DNA from: Glandiceps talaboti
Lineage: Eukaryota > Hemichordata > Enteropneusta > Spengelidae
NCBI RefSeq assembly: GCF_964340395.1
Contig: NC_135556.1
Span: 12,218,410-12,282,409, forward strand
Direction: 5' to 3'
Length of the DNA: 64,000 nt
Shown here: piece after piece, positions 44,001 through 48,118 of the stretch
Layout: each line of letters starts with the position of its first letter
How positions within the stretch are numbered: the stretch's first letter is position 1
The notes under the pieces: model-generated
What the model was told of the DNA's origin: nothing
The model's input: the letters and a program-made list of their open reading frames with translations, nothing else
Databases searched by the model: none
Program-made: the position numbers and the translations under genes

Positions 44001-45616
44001 CACATTATTTTGGGGATGATGATAATAATGATGATGAGAAATCACTTTGCTTTGGAATACCATCAACTATAATGTCTGGCCTTGAAAATATTGATACCAG
44101 GACACATTTATAGTTTGGTAAAAACAATATTGATTTTGCTGGTGGAAAATAAAGTGCATACACATGATTTGAACAGTGTGCTTATAAGGTACACGCGAGG
44201 ATTTTACTTTGAAGTCAGAACTAGGTTAGTCGGGATGCCAAACCACGTCTGGTCAAAGTCCCTCAATCAGCACAAAAAGTTGTCCATCCAATCAGTGAAC
44301 CCCAACTGCTACAGTGTATAAGTAGCCTGAGCTGATAAATATACCATATTTGCATATGCCATAACTGTCCAATAAACACCAACTTTAATATGAGGGACTG
44401 TGCTATTGGTTAGAATTTTGTGATTGATTAACAAAGACAAGATGATGACTGTGTGGGTGGTCATGGATGAATTTTGAATTACATCTCATGACTTCTAGAG
44501 TAACGACTTTGACTGTACATTGAGTGGAGGTGTAAATCGTAATGATACTGTATAAGAGCTAGACTAGAAATAGGTCAACCACGGTTCATGTTTTGCTTCC
44601 CCCCCCCCCCTCTCTCGCTCTCTCTGTTGTAAAGTGTTTGCAAGTAAAGTCTTTGCTGAAAACCAGTTACTTGTTATTATAATTTTATATCATGAGTTCA
44701 TATGCAGCTGCATCCAACAACTCCAAGAGAAATGCAAACTTTTGCCTACAACCTATCAGAAGTTTTTGTTTCCTCTACCTTTAAAGTGGTAACTATTTGC
44801 ATAGTATGTTTGTTTTACTCGAATTCGGGCACTTTCTGATTGTATTCGGTTGCCATAGTAACATACCACTACAGTCATAACTGCACAGATTAACAGATGT
44901 ATGTTTACAAAATAAGGTCGTCTTCTTGTTTTCTTTTATGACATAATTGACTATGAAGAAGACCTAACAAAGGATGCCTCGTTGTCCTGTGTTGTTATGC
45001 AGATTTTTTCTATTATCACTTCTTGGTGCAACATCGGTCTTACCCCAGTAGTATCTGGGTGTTGTATGTTCTTTGTACAGTGTAAAGTCGATATTTCACG
45101 GAGGTAAACATCTACATCGTATTGATCGGATGACAAACGCTCTATAAATTGCAAAAGCAGGCTCCCTGAATGACAAGGTTCGGCCAAAATGCTACATCTG
45201 GAAATGTGCGTTAACGTTTCTGGTGCAAAGGGATGTCTGTCAAATTTCTTCGCGCATGAAGTATCACTGTCGAAAACACGAAACTCAAACGTGTTGACTA
45301 AGAAAATCAGCGAACATAATCAAATTAACAGCGAGAATGTGACTGACGACCCTAAAAGAATTTACACACACTGCTGGAATTCCATCATTATAATTGAGGA
45401 ATTTCCTTTCTAACTACAGGATCTTCATTAAGTACCTGAATCCCGGGACCTGCCTCATGCTTCACGAAATATTTTGGTTTCACTTACCGCGACCTCATAG
45501 CTATCTGTTCCCCGACCACTTCCGCAGCCGCCTTCCGAAGATCTCCTCACAATTTTCCTGCGATCCCTAAAATACAAAAATGCTGATGCTAATGCATGAT
45601 TGAGGATCAAAGACAT
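161..45616 (-). CDS. PDE2A: PDE2A-like cGMP-stimulated 3',5'-cyclic nucleotide phosphodiesterase, 5' part (15 exons, partial)
   Basis: PDE2 enzymes hydrolyse cAMP and cGMP and are activated by cGMP binding to a GAF domain. Exons, 5' to 3': 45616-45488, 25786-25697, 23458-23355, 19685-19576, 19262-19207, 17078-17019, 16011-15877, 15252-15178, 10487-10449, 8892-8827, 6700-6570, 4212-4101, 3488-3449, 1233-1170, 236-161. All use GT..AG introns and their phases match throughout, giving 429 codons. Order and content follow vertebrate PDE2A as I remember it: hydrophobic N-terminus (1-20), GAF-like N-terminal segment (44-185), GAF-A (about 224-369), linker helix with QALLQVAKNLFTHL (369-382) and DDVSALLQEI, then the start of GAF-B with LVAKVFDG. 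The rest of GAF-B and the HD-type catalytic domain are outside the window. Family assignment is strong. Exact exon ends are read by eye, and additional alternative exons are possible. Confidence 0.92.
237..1169. repeat. PDE2A intron with a pentanucleotide satellite (about 750-1070)
   Basis: The intron between exons 15 and 14. Positions 750-1070 consist of TTTCA, ATTCC, GATTT and TTCATG-type five- to six-base repeats that change unit along the tract. The remainder is AT-rich with no recognisable feature. Confidence 0.85.
1170..1233 (-). CDS. PDE2A: PDE2A exon 14 (residues 383-404), linker helix 1 / start of GAF-B
   Basis: Completes the split Asp codon and reads DVSALLQEIMQEARNMTHAE, nearly the vertebrate sequence at this point. 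Acceptor TTTCACTAG, donor GTAAGT, ends in phase 2. Confidence 0.92.
1980..2820. repeat. Diverged tandem repeat, about 120-145 bp, in a PDE2A intron
   Basis: At least four diverged units share the phrases TTTCATAGAATCT, GACATAATGTCTGAACATAA and AACTGAACTCTA. Within them, 2118-2345 also resembles the foldback family at 34968-35345 (shared GGTTCT.G.GAGTCATTT and ATGAATATTCATG). Confidence 0.65.
2840..3448 (-). CDS. PDE2A: In-frame 3' extension of PDE2A exon 13: acidic Ser-rich insert (putative alternative exon part)
   Basis: Past the donor at 3448 the same frame stays open for 203 codons to 2840. There a second donor (GTAGGT) has the same phase 1 and would splice to exon 14, inserting the segment in the linker helix. 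If no splice occurs, a stop at 2832-2834 ends the protein after GAF-A. The insert is protein-like: it has a basic start (RSRSAIQWLINKFSKHQ), a long Ser/Glu/Asp/Thr-rich middle with clusters such as EECSSSDTSREEFEDALTES, then a mixed hydrophobic end (LQLDWTPGTLSVYCIP). I recognise no domain. It may be an alternative isoform, a separate cassette or an intron that is open by chance. The length and composition argue against chance. Confidence 0.5.
3449..3488 (-). CDS. PDE2A: PDE2A exon 13 (residues 370-383), linker helix 1
   Basis: Forty nt coding ALLQVAKNLFTHL plus one base, almost identical to the vertebrate linker helix between GAF-A and GAF-B. Acceptor TCTCATCAG, donor GTGAGT. Joining to exon 14 restores FTHLDDVSALLQEI. 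Reading through this donor keeps the frame open for a further 203 codons (see the extension entry). Confidence 0.93.
4101..4212 (-). CDS. PDE2A: PDE2A exon 12 (residues 332-369), end of GAF-A
   Basis: Reads YTLEDEEKIHYCFKYTLPLL then ANSLAFKKENQLKIDTQ. It is the C-terminal helix of GAF-A leading into linker helix 1 (compare DEDEHVIQHCFHYT and LAFQKEQKLK). Acceptor TTCTATAG, donor GTTAGT. Confidence 0.9.
4524..5064. repeat. Two (CA)n microsatellites
   Basis: Nearly pure CA runs at about 4524-4590 and 5004-5064 in the intron between PDE2A exons 12 and 11. Codons read through them are artefacts. Confidence 0.95.
5181..5335. repeat. Hairpin repeat family 'GTGACCTAAGGGG', copy 1
   Basis: A foldback with TTCATTCAGG..GGAAAA at one side and its complement at the other, centred on GTGACCTAAGGGGCCTTGTC. 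Related copies are at 16597-16752, 23505-23840 and 42408-42725. Confidence 0.6.
5883..6172. repeat. Direct duplication of about 141 bp
   Basis: Two nearly identical units beginning ACATACTGGCTTTGTATTC and ending in GGGGGATGGGG tracts then GTCTGTGGCCTAA. The second unit has a longer (GGGGGAT)n run. Confidence 0.85.
6570..6700 (-). CDS. PDE2A: PDE2A exon 11 (residues 289-332), GAF-A core
   Basis: Reads DSRAELSAKLGFDVRTMLCV then PVVKKHTKEVAAVVLVFNKK. TMLCVPV and the VAAVVLVFNK strand are hallmark GAF-A segments of PDE2A (AMLCVPV, VVALACAFNK). Acceptor CTGTAG, donor GTAGGA, ends in phase 2. Confidence 0.92.
6963..7146. mobile_element. Palindromic MITE, 184 bp, copy 1
   Basis: Ends AGTAAAGCATTTTCTG and, inverted, AGTAAAGCACTTTCT, with inner inverted blocks TTTATAGCATCCATATCAAG. 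A second member lies at 24119-24315 in inverted orientation relative to its arms. It is non-coding. Confidence 0.75.
7520..8826. repeat. Diverged repeats in the PDE2A intron between exons 11 and 10
   Basis: The phrases TACTTTTCATCT.CTCTCATTTTTTT and AACCTAGA.A.TGAAAGTGAAACT recur at about 7525, 7630 and 7870. Positions 8128-8290 belong to an older dispersed repeat also found flanking the Harbinger element at 31500-32430. No gene is seen. Confidence 0.5.
8827..8892 (-). CDS. PDE2A: PDE2A exon 10 (residues 267-288), GAF-A
   Basis: Twenty-two codons, IPQSSIYKVISSRKSATLDD then LG. This is the helix region preceding the conserved MLCVPV strand. Acceptor CATTACAG, donor GTAAGTAG. The edge of a 451-bp MITE lies 21 bp upstream of the acceptor, so the branch point region probably comes from the repeat. 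Confidence 0.83.
8914..9364. mobile_element. MITE of 451 bp, copy 1, abutting the PDE2A exon 10 acceptor
   Basis: Ends AGAGAGGTTTAGAT and, inverted, the same 14 bases. Copy 2 is at 30267-30717, alike along its length apart from small indels. Its left edge is 21 bp upstream of the exon 10 acceptor, and the minus-strand end reads TCTAAACCTCTCT, a branch-site-like and pyrimidine sequence. It is non-coding. Confidence 0.85.
10449..10487 (-). CDS. PDE2A: PDE2A exon 9 (residues 254-266), 39-nt micro-exon, GAF-A
   Basis: Only 13 codons, VIGNRVLDCEVGL, matching the KVIGDKVLGEEVSF strand of PDE2A GAF-A. Acceptor TTATCCAG, donor GTAAGTAT. Short exons like this are easily missed by gene predictors. The conserved VIG motif and perfect phase on both sides support it. 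Confidence 0.82.
10550..11190. repeat. Diverged tandem repeat, about 140-160 bp, four units
   Basis: Repeated phrases ACATATACAACTCTCCTTGC, TTTTCAAAT.TTTTTGTTAT and AAATACATTATA. A 133-codon open frame at 10745-11146 runs through it and is not a gene. Confidence 0.65.
11400..11610. mobile_element. Foldback element, about 211 bp
   Basis: Inverted ends TGAGGGCTA(CT/AC) followed by AATTCAAGGATGGT on both arms, with a middle spacer. No coding capacity. Confidence 0.65.
11990..12135. repeat. Dispersed repeat 'CAGACTAGTACATT', copy 1 (reverse orientation)
   Basis: Shares TTCTCAAAGA, TTACTAATTGCCAGACT.GTACATT and TTAGTCAC with 33820-33960, and in reverse complement with 27917-28165. Likely an old non-autonomous transposon. 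Confidence 0.55.
12580..13150. repeat. C-rich stretch, poly-C/poly-A run and a 75-bp direct duplication
   Basis: A (C)n(A)n run at about 12586-12610 precedes about 300 bp of CCC-rich DNA. Positions 13026-13072 and 13100-13145 are two copies of a block ending AATACAAGTAGTTGCCATGG, separated by CAT-type triplet repeats. No gene is supported. Confidence 0.6.
13151..15177. other. Remainder of the PDE2A intron between exons 9 and 8, no feature except one dispersed repeat
   Basis: AT-rich DNA with no coding signal. Positions 14858-14945 (CAGTATCGTTACGATTTACA then CCTCCA) resemble 44498-44575 in reverse complement, and the following TTGGCATCCAG resembles blocks near 40520 and 42865. This suggests an old dispersed repeat family. 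Confidence 0.45.
15178..15252 (-). CDS. PDE2A: PDE2A exon 8 (residues 229-253), GAF-A
   Basis: Twenty-five codons: LEEQTESEYCVILFVCEETG followed by QLFFQ. This is the first strand and turn of GAF-A (compare RCCLLLVSED in vertebrates). Acceptor TTTGCAG, donor GTATGG, phase 0 at both ends. Confidence 0.85.
15486..15664. mobile_element. Nearly perfect palindromic foldback, 179 bp
   Basis: Each arm of about 85 bp begins ATGTTGACTGATCGTG and runs through GTGGGTCACCCCAA to the centre at GGGCAAAGCCC. It lies between PDE2A exons 8 and 7. The open frames across it on both strands are mirror-image artefacts. Confidence 0.85.
15877..16011 (-). CDS. PDE2A: PDE2A exon 7 (residues 184-228)
   Basis: Forty-five codons. 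It contains a Gln/Ser-rich linker (RTCQQQSPSQSEG), then ILKLCEDLHERDSVTLQKKV, which corresponds to the helix entering GAF-A in PDE2A ([20 protein letters not shown]). Acceptor CTTCTTCAG, donor GTAAGTAT. Confidence 0.88.
16597..16752. repeat. Hairpin repeat family 'GTGACCTAAGGGG', copy 2
   Basis: Both arms are visible: GGAAAATACTAGTGACCTAA and its partner ending CCTAAGGTCACTTGTATTTT. Same family as 5181-5335. Confidence 0.65.
17019..17078 (-). CDS. PDE2A: PDE2A exon 6 (residues 164-183)
   Basis: Twenty codons, AVCDELSEDHQQTLRLLEKH, phase 0 at both ends. Acceptor ATATACAG, donor GTGAGTA. It matches the helix after the last GAF strand in the PDE2A N-terminal segment (CGQLSDNEEWSL...EKH in vertebrates). 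Confidence 0.85.
17079..19206. other. PDE2A intron between exons 6 and 5, no gene seen
   Basis: Holds a C-rich run (about 17641-17672) and AT-rich sequence. A 100-codon open frame at 18671-18973 has no recognisable similarity and no splice context. Nothing else is supported. Confidence 0.5.
19207..19262 (-). CDS. PDE2A: PDE2A exon 5 (residues 145-163)
   Basis: A short exon coding FLTPILHPQSDRIVCVLG, with a TTTCATAG acceptor and a GTAAGTG donor. The pattern 'xPIxHPxSDxIVCVLG' is the typical GAF strand-loop-strand, aligning with the VLVMPLAD region of vertebrate PDE2A. Confidence 0.82.
19576..19685 (-). CDS. PDE2A: PDE2A exon 4 (residues 108-145)
   Basis: Begins in the codon split from exon 3 and reads SVFERKRQVVCNGLSSGDP onward to SPSRT, matching the position of the CNGL segment in vertebrate PDE2A. 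Acceptor TTTACAG, donor GTATCT, ends in phase 1. The variable Ser/Pro-rich end is consistent with a surface loop. Confidence 0.8.
19686..21400. other. First part of the PDE2A intron between exons 4 and 3, no gene seen
   Basis: AT-rich with (A)nT runs near 20560-20600 and a short inverted repeat pair, CAATCTGATTAAAAT at about 21179 and its complement at about 21300. Nothing coding is evident. Confidence 0.5.
21412..22028. repeat. Minisatellite, unit 58-64 bp, about ten copies
   Basis: Units carry TTTCAATATTTTAATGTAAC, AAGGAAATTCATCTCTAAAT and TGCTGTTGTTTTTCACA. Copies in the second half are more uniform than those in the first. Two unit subtypes (ATAGGTGTTGT and ATAATTGCTGTTGT) are partly interspersed. 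Confidence 0.95.
23085..23393. repeat. Tandem duplication containing the 3' part of PDE2A exon 3
   Basis: About 43-46 bp ending at the exon 3 donor (exonic part 23355-23398) recurs at about 23170-23212, together with intron DNA (ACATTTGATAATTGGCCATA versus ACATATTTGATAATTGTCCATA). The downstream copy lacks the rest of the exon and has a different donor context (GTACAG then GTAGG). Confidence 0.75.
23355..23458 (-). CDS. PDE2A: PDE2A exon 3 (residues 74-108)
   Basis: Encodes TDTVVYILDNKSGNLLSKD and onward to KTGLS, in phase with exons 2 and 4. Acceptor TTTTTTCAG, donor GTAGGT. The alternation of short hydrophobic strands (VVYILD) with a charged turn is GAF-like. Part of this exon is repeated about 190 bp downstream (about 23170-23212). 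Confidence 0.85.
23505..23840. repeat. Hairpin repeat family 'GTGACCTAAGGGG', copy 3 (long form)
   Basis: Hairpin part 23505-23650, then a 190-bp tail shared with 42530-42725: GGCAATTTTGA.C.TTTTGAC, GACATAGACG.G.GTTGT and GAGTATATATTCCATATTTT. The long copies suggest a larger parent element. Confidence 0.65.
24119..24315. mobile_element. Palindromic MITE, 197 bp, copy 2
   Basis: Same family as 6963-7146, with ends AGTAAAGC...GCTTTACT and inner arms TTTATAGCATTCATATCAAG and CTTGATATGGATGCTATAAA. It lies in the intron between PDE2A exons 3 and 2. Confidence 0.75.
25697..25786 (-). CDS. PDE2A: PDE2A exon 2 (residues 44-73)
   Basis: Thirty codons, ESLLKLCAVLDWNSLSETI onward, ending CLPNV. Acceptor TTCTCAG, donor GTAAGT, phase 0 at both ends. 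It corresponds to the helical segment that starts the N-terminal domain of PDE2A. The open frame continues upstream without a stop to an ATG at 25834, so this exon may also serve as part of an alternative first exon. Confidence 0.85.
25787..25834 (-). CDS. PDE2A: Possible alternative first-exon extension of PDE2A
   Basis: Directly upstream of exon 2 and in frame lie 16 codons, MERACSNNMSDGSSSQ, with a second in-frame ATG at 25810. Transcription starting just upstream would give a PDE2A form without the hydrophobic N-terminus of exon 1. Vertebrate PDE2A is known to use alternative N-termini, so this is plausible. No promoter signal was identified, and the stretch could equally be intron that happens to be open. 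Confidence 0.35.
25835..30266. other. First part of the 19.7-kb PDE2A intron 1, no gene seen
   Basis: AT-rich, low-complexity DNA. A poly-T run and (TTGCAA)-type repeat lie at 27747-27785, and the tandem repeat at 27917-28108 is listed separately. No splice-flanked open frame with recognisable protein was found on either strand. Confidence 0.5.
27917..28108. repeat. Three tandem units of 65 bp
   Basis: Units start TAAGTAGTGACTAAAATGCC and end CTGGTAATTAGTAAAAA, and are nearly identical. The unit is part of the dispersed repeat seen singly at 11990-12135 and 33820-33960, so it expanded in place. Confidence 0.85.
30267..30717. mobile_element. MITE of 451 bp, copy 2, with TA flanks
   Basis: Same family as 8914-9364. 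The element is flanked TA|GAGAGG...CCTCTC|TA, the TA duplication typical of Tc1/mariner-type insertions. It is non-coding. Confidence 0.85.
31501..32430. repeat. Older dispersed repeat interrupted by the Harbinger element
   Basis: Flanks of the 701-bp element (31540-31568 and 32270-32430) align with the continuous copy at 8125-8320: AACT.TTTTGTTA, GATATAATGAC, ACTCTGAACAGT/ACCCTGAACAGT and ATAAACATA.TTGTGTA.CAG. Confidence 0.65.
31569..32269. mobile_element. Non-autonomous PIF/Harbinger-type element, 701 bp, TTA target duplication
   Basis: Ends AGGCCCAGTTACACGATGCA and, inverted, AGGCCCGGTTACACGATGCA, flanked by TTA at 31566-31568 and 32270-32272. Long inner blocks rich in GCAACTCG/TTGCGAC are also inverted. 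An unoccupied version of the same target lies at about 8138-8165. A diverged 5'-truncated relative is at 36975-37485. The open frames at 32037-32429 inside it are not genes. Confidence 0.85.
33820..33960. repeat. Dispersed repeat 'CAGACTAGTACATT', copy 3
   Basis: Shares TTCTCAAAGA, TAATTACCAGACTGGTACAT and TTTTAGTCACAATTT with copy 1 and with the reverse complement of 27917-28165. Confidence 0.55.
34093..34477. mobile_element. Foldback element, about 385 bp
   Basis: Outer arms CCAG.GACAG.CAAGCATTAA then AACTTGTTACAAAC; inner arms TTTGATAAGAACAGTTTTGT then GGCCTCTT and its reverse complement. Arms match at about 80-90%. No open frame. Confidence 0.8.
34968..35345. mobile_element. Foldback element, about 330-380 bp
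   Basis: Inner arms of about 70 bp at 35117-35189 and 35223-35290 (CAGCAGAAATAAT, GTTGCACAATGAATATTCAT). The outer arms share GGAGAGTCATT.AATGATTTTA. Related to a diverged copy at 2118-2345. Confidence 0.75.
36975..37485. mobile_element. Diverged, truncated relative of the 701-bp Harbinger-type element
   Basis: Aligns with 31785-32265: AAAATGACTGAAAACTTGT, TATGTCAAAGGTTA, AAGCAACTCGAGA.GCAACTT and GCAAGGCCCTGCGA. The left end is missing and the right end has lost its GGGCCT. Confidence 0.75.
37486..41012. other. PDE2A intron 1, central part, no gene seen
   Basis: AT-rich. A block at 40490-40530 (GACGATTTGATACCACTTCG then GCATCCAG) is found in reverse complement near 42860-42890. No open frame here shows recognisable protein with splice sites. 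Confidence 0.45.
41013..41212. repeat. Tandem repeat of about 85 bp, two and a half units
   Basis: Units read ACACTG.ATTGTC.TGGAGTTC, GTACAC, CTTGTTCCTAT and ATTCTTTTTCT.TACAACATG. Mirror open frames on both strands are repeat artefacts. Confidence 0.8.
42408..42725. repeat. Hairpin repeat family 'GTGACCTAAGGGG', copy 4 (long form)
   Basis: Hairpin part 42408-42525 (GTGACCTAAGGGTTTG...CAACCCTTTGGTCAC) plus the 190-bp tail shared with 23655-23840. Confidence 0.65.
42726..45487. other. PDE2A intron 1, promoter-proximal part
   Basis: Mostly unassigned. A (C)n(CT)n run lies at 44599-44623. At 45187-44951 the minus strand has 78 open codons with a good donor (TACTGG|GTAAGACC at 45046) but an in-frame stop just upstream. 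It could be an untranslated alternative exon; I do not call it a gene. Confidence 0.4.
45488..45616 (-). CDS. PDE2A: PDE2A exon 1: start codon and N-terminal membrane/organelle anchor
   Basis: Codes 43 residues beginning MSLILNHALASAFLYFRD, followed by a basic run (RRKIVRRSS) and a Gly/Ser-rich stretch. It ends at a strong GTAAGTG donor in phase 0. The hydrophobic-then-basic pattern resembles the N-terminus of the vertebrate PDE2A variant that begins MVLVLHH, which is membrane- or mitochondrion-associated. The start is the first ATG of this frame, and phase 0 fits exon 2 directly. The 19.7-kb intron that follows is a common layout for a promoter-proximal exon. Confidence 0.8.
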
Positions 45617-45829
45617 CGTCTGCAATCAAAATTTCTCACTCAAAGTGATAATCAGAGTAATTTTGACGAAGATTTGTGCGATTTGTAAGTCCGCATAGCG
45701 TCTACGGTTGTAGTAATGTGTAGCTATCGATGTTGATAGTTTGCTGTGATTTCATTGGCTGCTTAGATAGACTCGCCCTCTAGCGGGCAAATTACTCTCC
45801 CATCAGTCTCCCTGAACAACTCTCGAATC
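45617..45829 (-). promoter_or_regulatory. Presumed PDE2A 5' UTR / proximal promoter, truncated by a transposon
   Basis: The 213 bp between the PDE2A start codon and the left end of the ISL2EU-like transposon. On the minus strand a CCAAT box (GCAGCCAATGAAA) lies at 45754-45758, about 140 bp upstream of the ATG. No TATA box is evident on this strand. Any more distal promoter elements must now lie beyond the element, right of 56707, or be supplied by its terminal repeat. Confidence 0.4.
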
Positions 45830-45940
45830 TATAGGCAACATTTGTGTTTCGCCATCTTGAACGCCGCGTGGGGTTGTGGGATTGCTCTCGCAATGCGCAC
45901 CGGGAAGACTGAGGGGGAGTAATCAGTCGAAAGCCATCTT
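45830..45940 (+). repeat. Left terminal inverted repeat of the ISL2EU-like element
   Basis: 111 bp matching the reverse complement of 56597-56707 at every base I compared. A weaker match continues inward to about 46010 (shared GATTGATTACCGAATT-like block). The repeat contains two copies of GCCATCTT (45851-45858, 45933-45940), the reverse complement of the YY1-type AAGATGGC motif. It also holds a short palindrome, ATTGC-TCTC-GCAAT (45881-45894), a candidate transposase-binding site. Confidence 0.95.
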
Positions 45941-46867
45941 AACCATAGACAACAGCATACGATTGATTACCGAATTATTTTGAAATTCCGTCATAGTCTG
46001 AAGCGACAGCCACTCCGGTAGGTCAATTTCATTGTCTTGAATGTACTAAGAAGTGTTTTTTCACTGTACGTCGTCATACAACTAAGGAATTAATCAACAC
46101 ATGTACGCTGTAAACGCTATTTGTAGCATCGCCGTATCGTGTGTTCCGTTATTACTTCTGGTAAGTTAAGCACAATTTCGGTAATATTTCTTTTTCTATG
46201 TCATTATTTCAACATTTCACTGCTATATTTTGACAAAAAATACCGAGGCAAACGACCACGCATGAAAACATGAGTGGCCTGTCTGGAGAGAAATTCCAAT
46301 TCACTTTATGCTAGCATTAAATATGCATGATGGCGTCCAGATGACAGCTTCACTTTCATTTGAAAGGGAATGGTGGCATCTTCTATTGTTCGTTAATGTA
46401 TGAGGAGTTAGCTTTAGACTTTCATAGATTCAAGAAAATGCTGCTCTTTGTTATTCGTCCCGCCAAAATTTGATTCAAGATTTGCTGAGCAAAGTTCGTA
46501 ACTGCTATCATGGTGAATTTGTTTTAGTTAGTAATCTGCTAATCATACTACTGTTTTTAACATGATAAACTATAACCACTGAAGGTGTAACTGTATATAA
46601 TAAAGTTACTAGGTTGTGACAATTATGACATATTAAAAATCACATTGTAGTTTAAATGTTATCCCATTGTCTTGAAGTGGATGGGTGTGTTCTCAGTGTC
46701 TAATATATTTCAAACTGGATATGTATCAACATCTAAGTTATTTTGGGAAATTTAATATCATATGGTTCTGTAGTAATAATTTCAATCATGCACTGAAAAT
46801 TGTTCATTACAATGCTTTGATATATTTTTATGGTTGCTTTCTTTTTCATTTTAACAGTTTAGTCACC
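45941..46867 (+). other. 5' leader of the transposase gene with an untranslated-region intron
   Basis: A good donor (CTG|GTAAGT, intron from 46161) and a good acceptor (pyrimidine run then TTTTAACAG, ending 46857) frame a likely intron of about 700 bp. The acceptor lies 10 bp before the start codon. In-frame codons before 46868 therefore belong to the intron, not the protein. Confidence 0.6.
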
Positions 46868-48118
46868 ATGCCAAAAGGAGGTCACCACTGCTGTGTTGTT
46901 GGTTGCAATAGTAATAGTTCGTACTCCATCCCAAAGCGTAGATTTTTTCGTATTCCTGCAGCAAAGACAAAGGCTGAGTTACGACATAAATGGATCCGTC
47001 TTATTAAGCGAGCCCCACCCTTTGCAGTAACTGGTAACACAAGAGTTTGTGACCTGCATTTTGTTGATAAAGAGCCGACACTTTTGAACCCACTACCAGT
47101 AATTAATATGGGTTACACAATTGACATTAAAAAACCCCGTCGGGAAGTTATCAGGAAAGATGTCCCAGTCACAGCCAAGAAAAGGAAAGTTGTAAAACAG
47201 CCACTTGTGGAGAATGTCACTGGTGAAGGTACTAGTATTCAAGATCCTACAGATGTAAACAACAGTACTGGCATACACATGCATTCAGATGTCATTCAAG
47301 ATGTGTCAGTTGTCCCAGCGCCTGTGAGTCATGTGTCACCAACAGACCACTCAGAAGTAAACCCAGAATATACTCCAATCAAGGAAACACTCTCGGTCAC
47401 TGTTGGTCAGATAGATCACACAGGAGAGCTCAGTCTGGAAAATGAGAGACACCAGACTGAAGAGAATCAACAAAAGGAAGCCATACAAGTTCATGATCAC
47501 ACATACATTGCAGGTGACATTTCCATACAGGAAGAGTCAGCTAATCAAGACTTGTCCTGTGATGACACTAATTCACCTTTGCACTCAAGTAATGCTCAGT
47601 TTGACAGTAACAATGTTATGCCACCTGGCATTCCAAAATCAAATGGTACTTTGCCAGCAATAATAAAGAAGATGGCACGTGATATCAGCATGTTGAAAAA
47701 CCAAGTTCGTAATCTTCAGCTAGCAAACAAAACAAGGCCAAAATTTTCCATCAATGATATTTCGCACAGTGACAAAAAAGTGCATTTCTACACTGGACTG
47801 CCATCATATAAAGCTTTCCATGTTATCTTTGAGAAACTGGTGAAGAAAAGCGCGAGCAAATTAGCAATGAATACAAGATTCTGGAAGACAAAAAGCCCAT
47901 GGTACAAGAGAGGGAGAAAAACTGGTGGTCAACGTAAGTTGACTCTAGAAAATGAGTTTCTTCTTGTACTGATGAAGATAAGGCTTGGATCATTGGATGA
48001 AGATCTGGCAGACAGATTTGGTGTAAGCCCGGCTTCAGTCAGTTTATTGGTAAACAGGTGGTTACCTGTACTGTCAAGATGTTTGAAGAAGCTCATTGTA
48101 TGGCCTTCAAGGGATTTG
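46868..48118 (+). CDS. Transposase coding exon 1 (THAP finger, linker, HTH)
   Basis: Residues 1-417. Ends AGG GAT TTG before GTAAGTAC, phase 0. Contains the THAP domain at its start and the HTH at its end. Confidence 0.88.

Noticed and set aside
44951-45413. Opposed open frames of 78 and 74 codons near PDE2A exon 1
   Set aside because: Neither begins with a convincing start in a spliced context, and an in-frame stop lies just above the reverse one. A noncoding alternative exon is possible but not shown.
46685-46867. Upstream in-frame extension of the transposase
   Set aside because: It has no ATG in frame near its beginning, reads as AT-rich intron, and is followed by a strong acceptor. The THAP domain begins exactly at the ATG at 46868.
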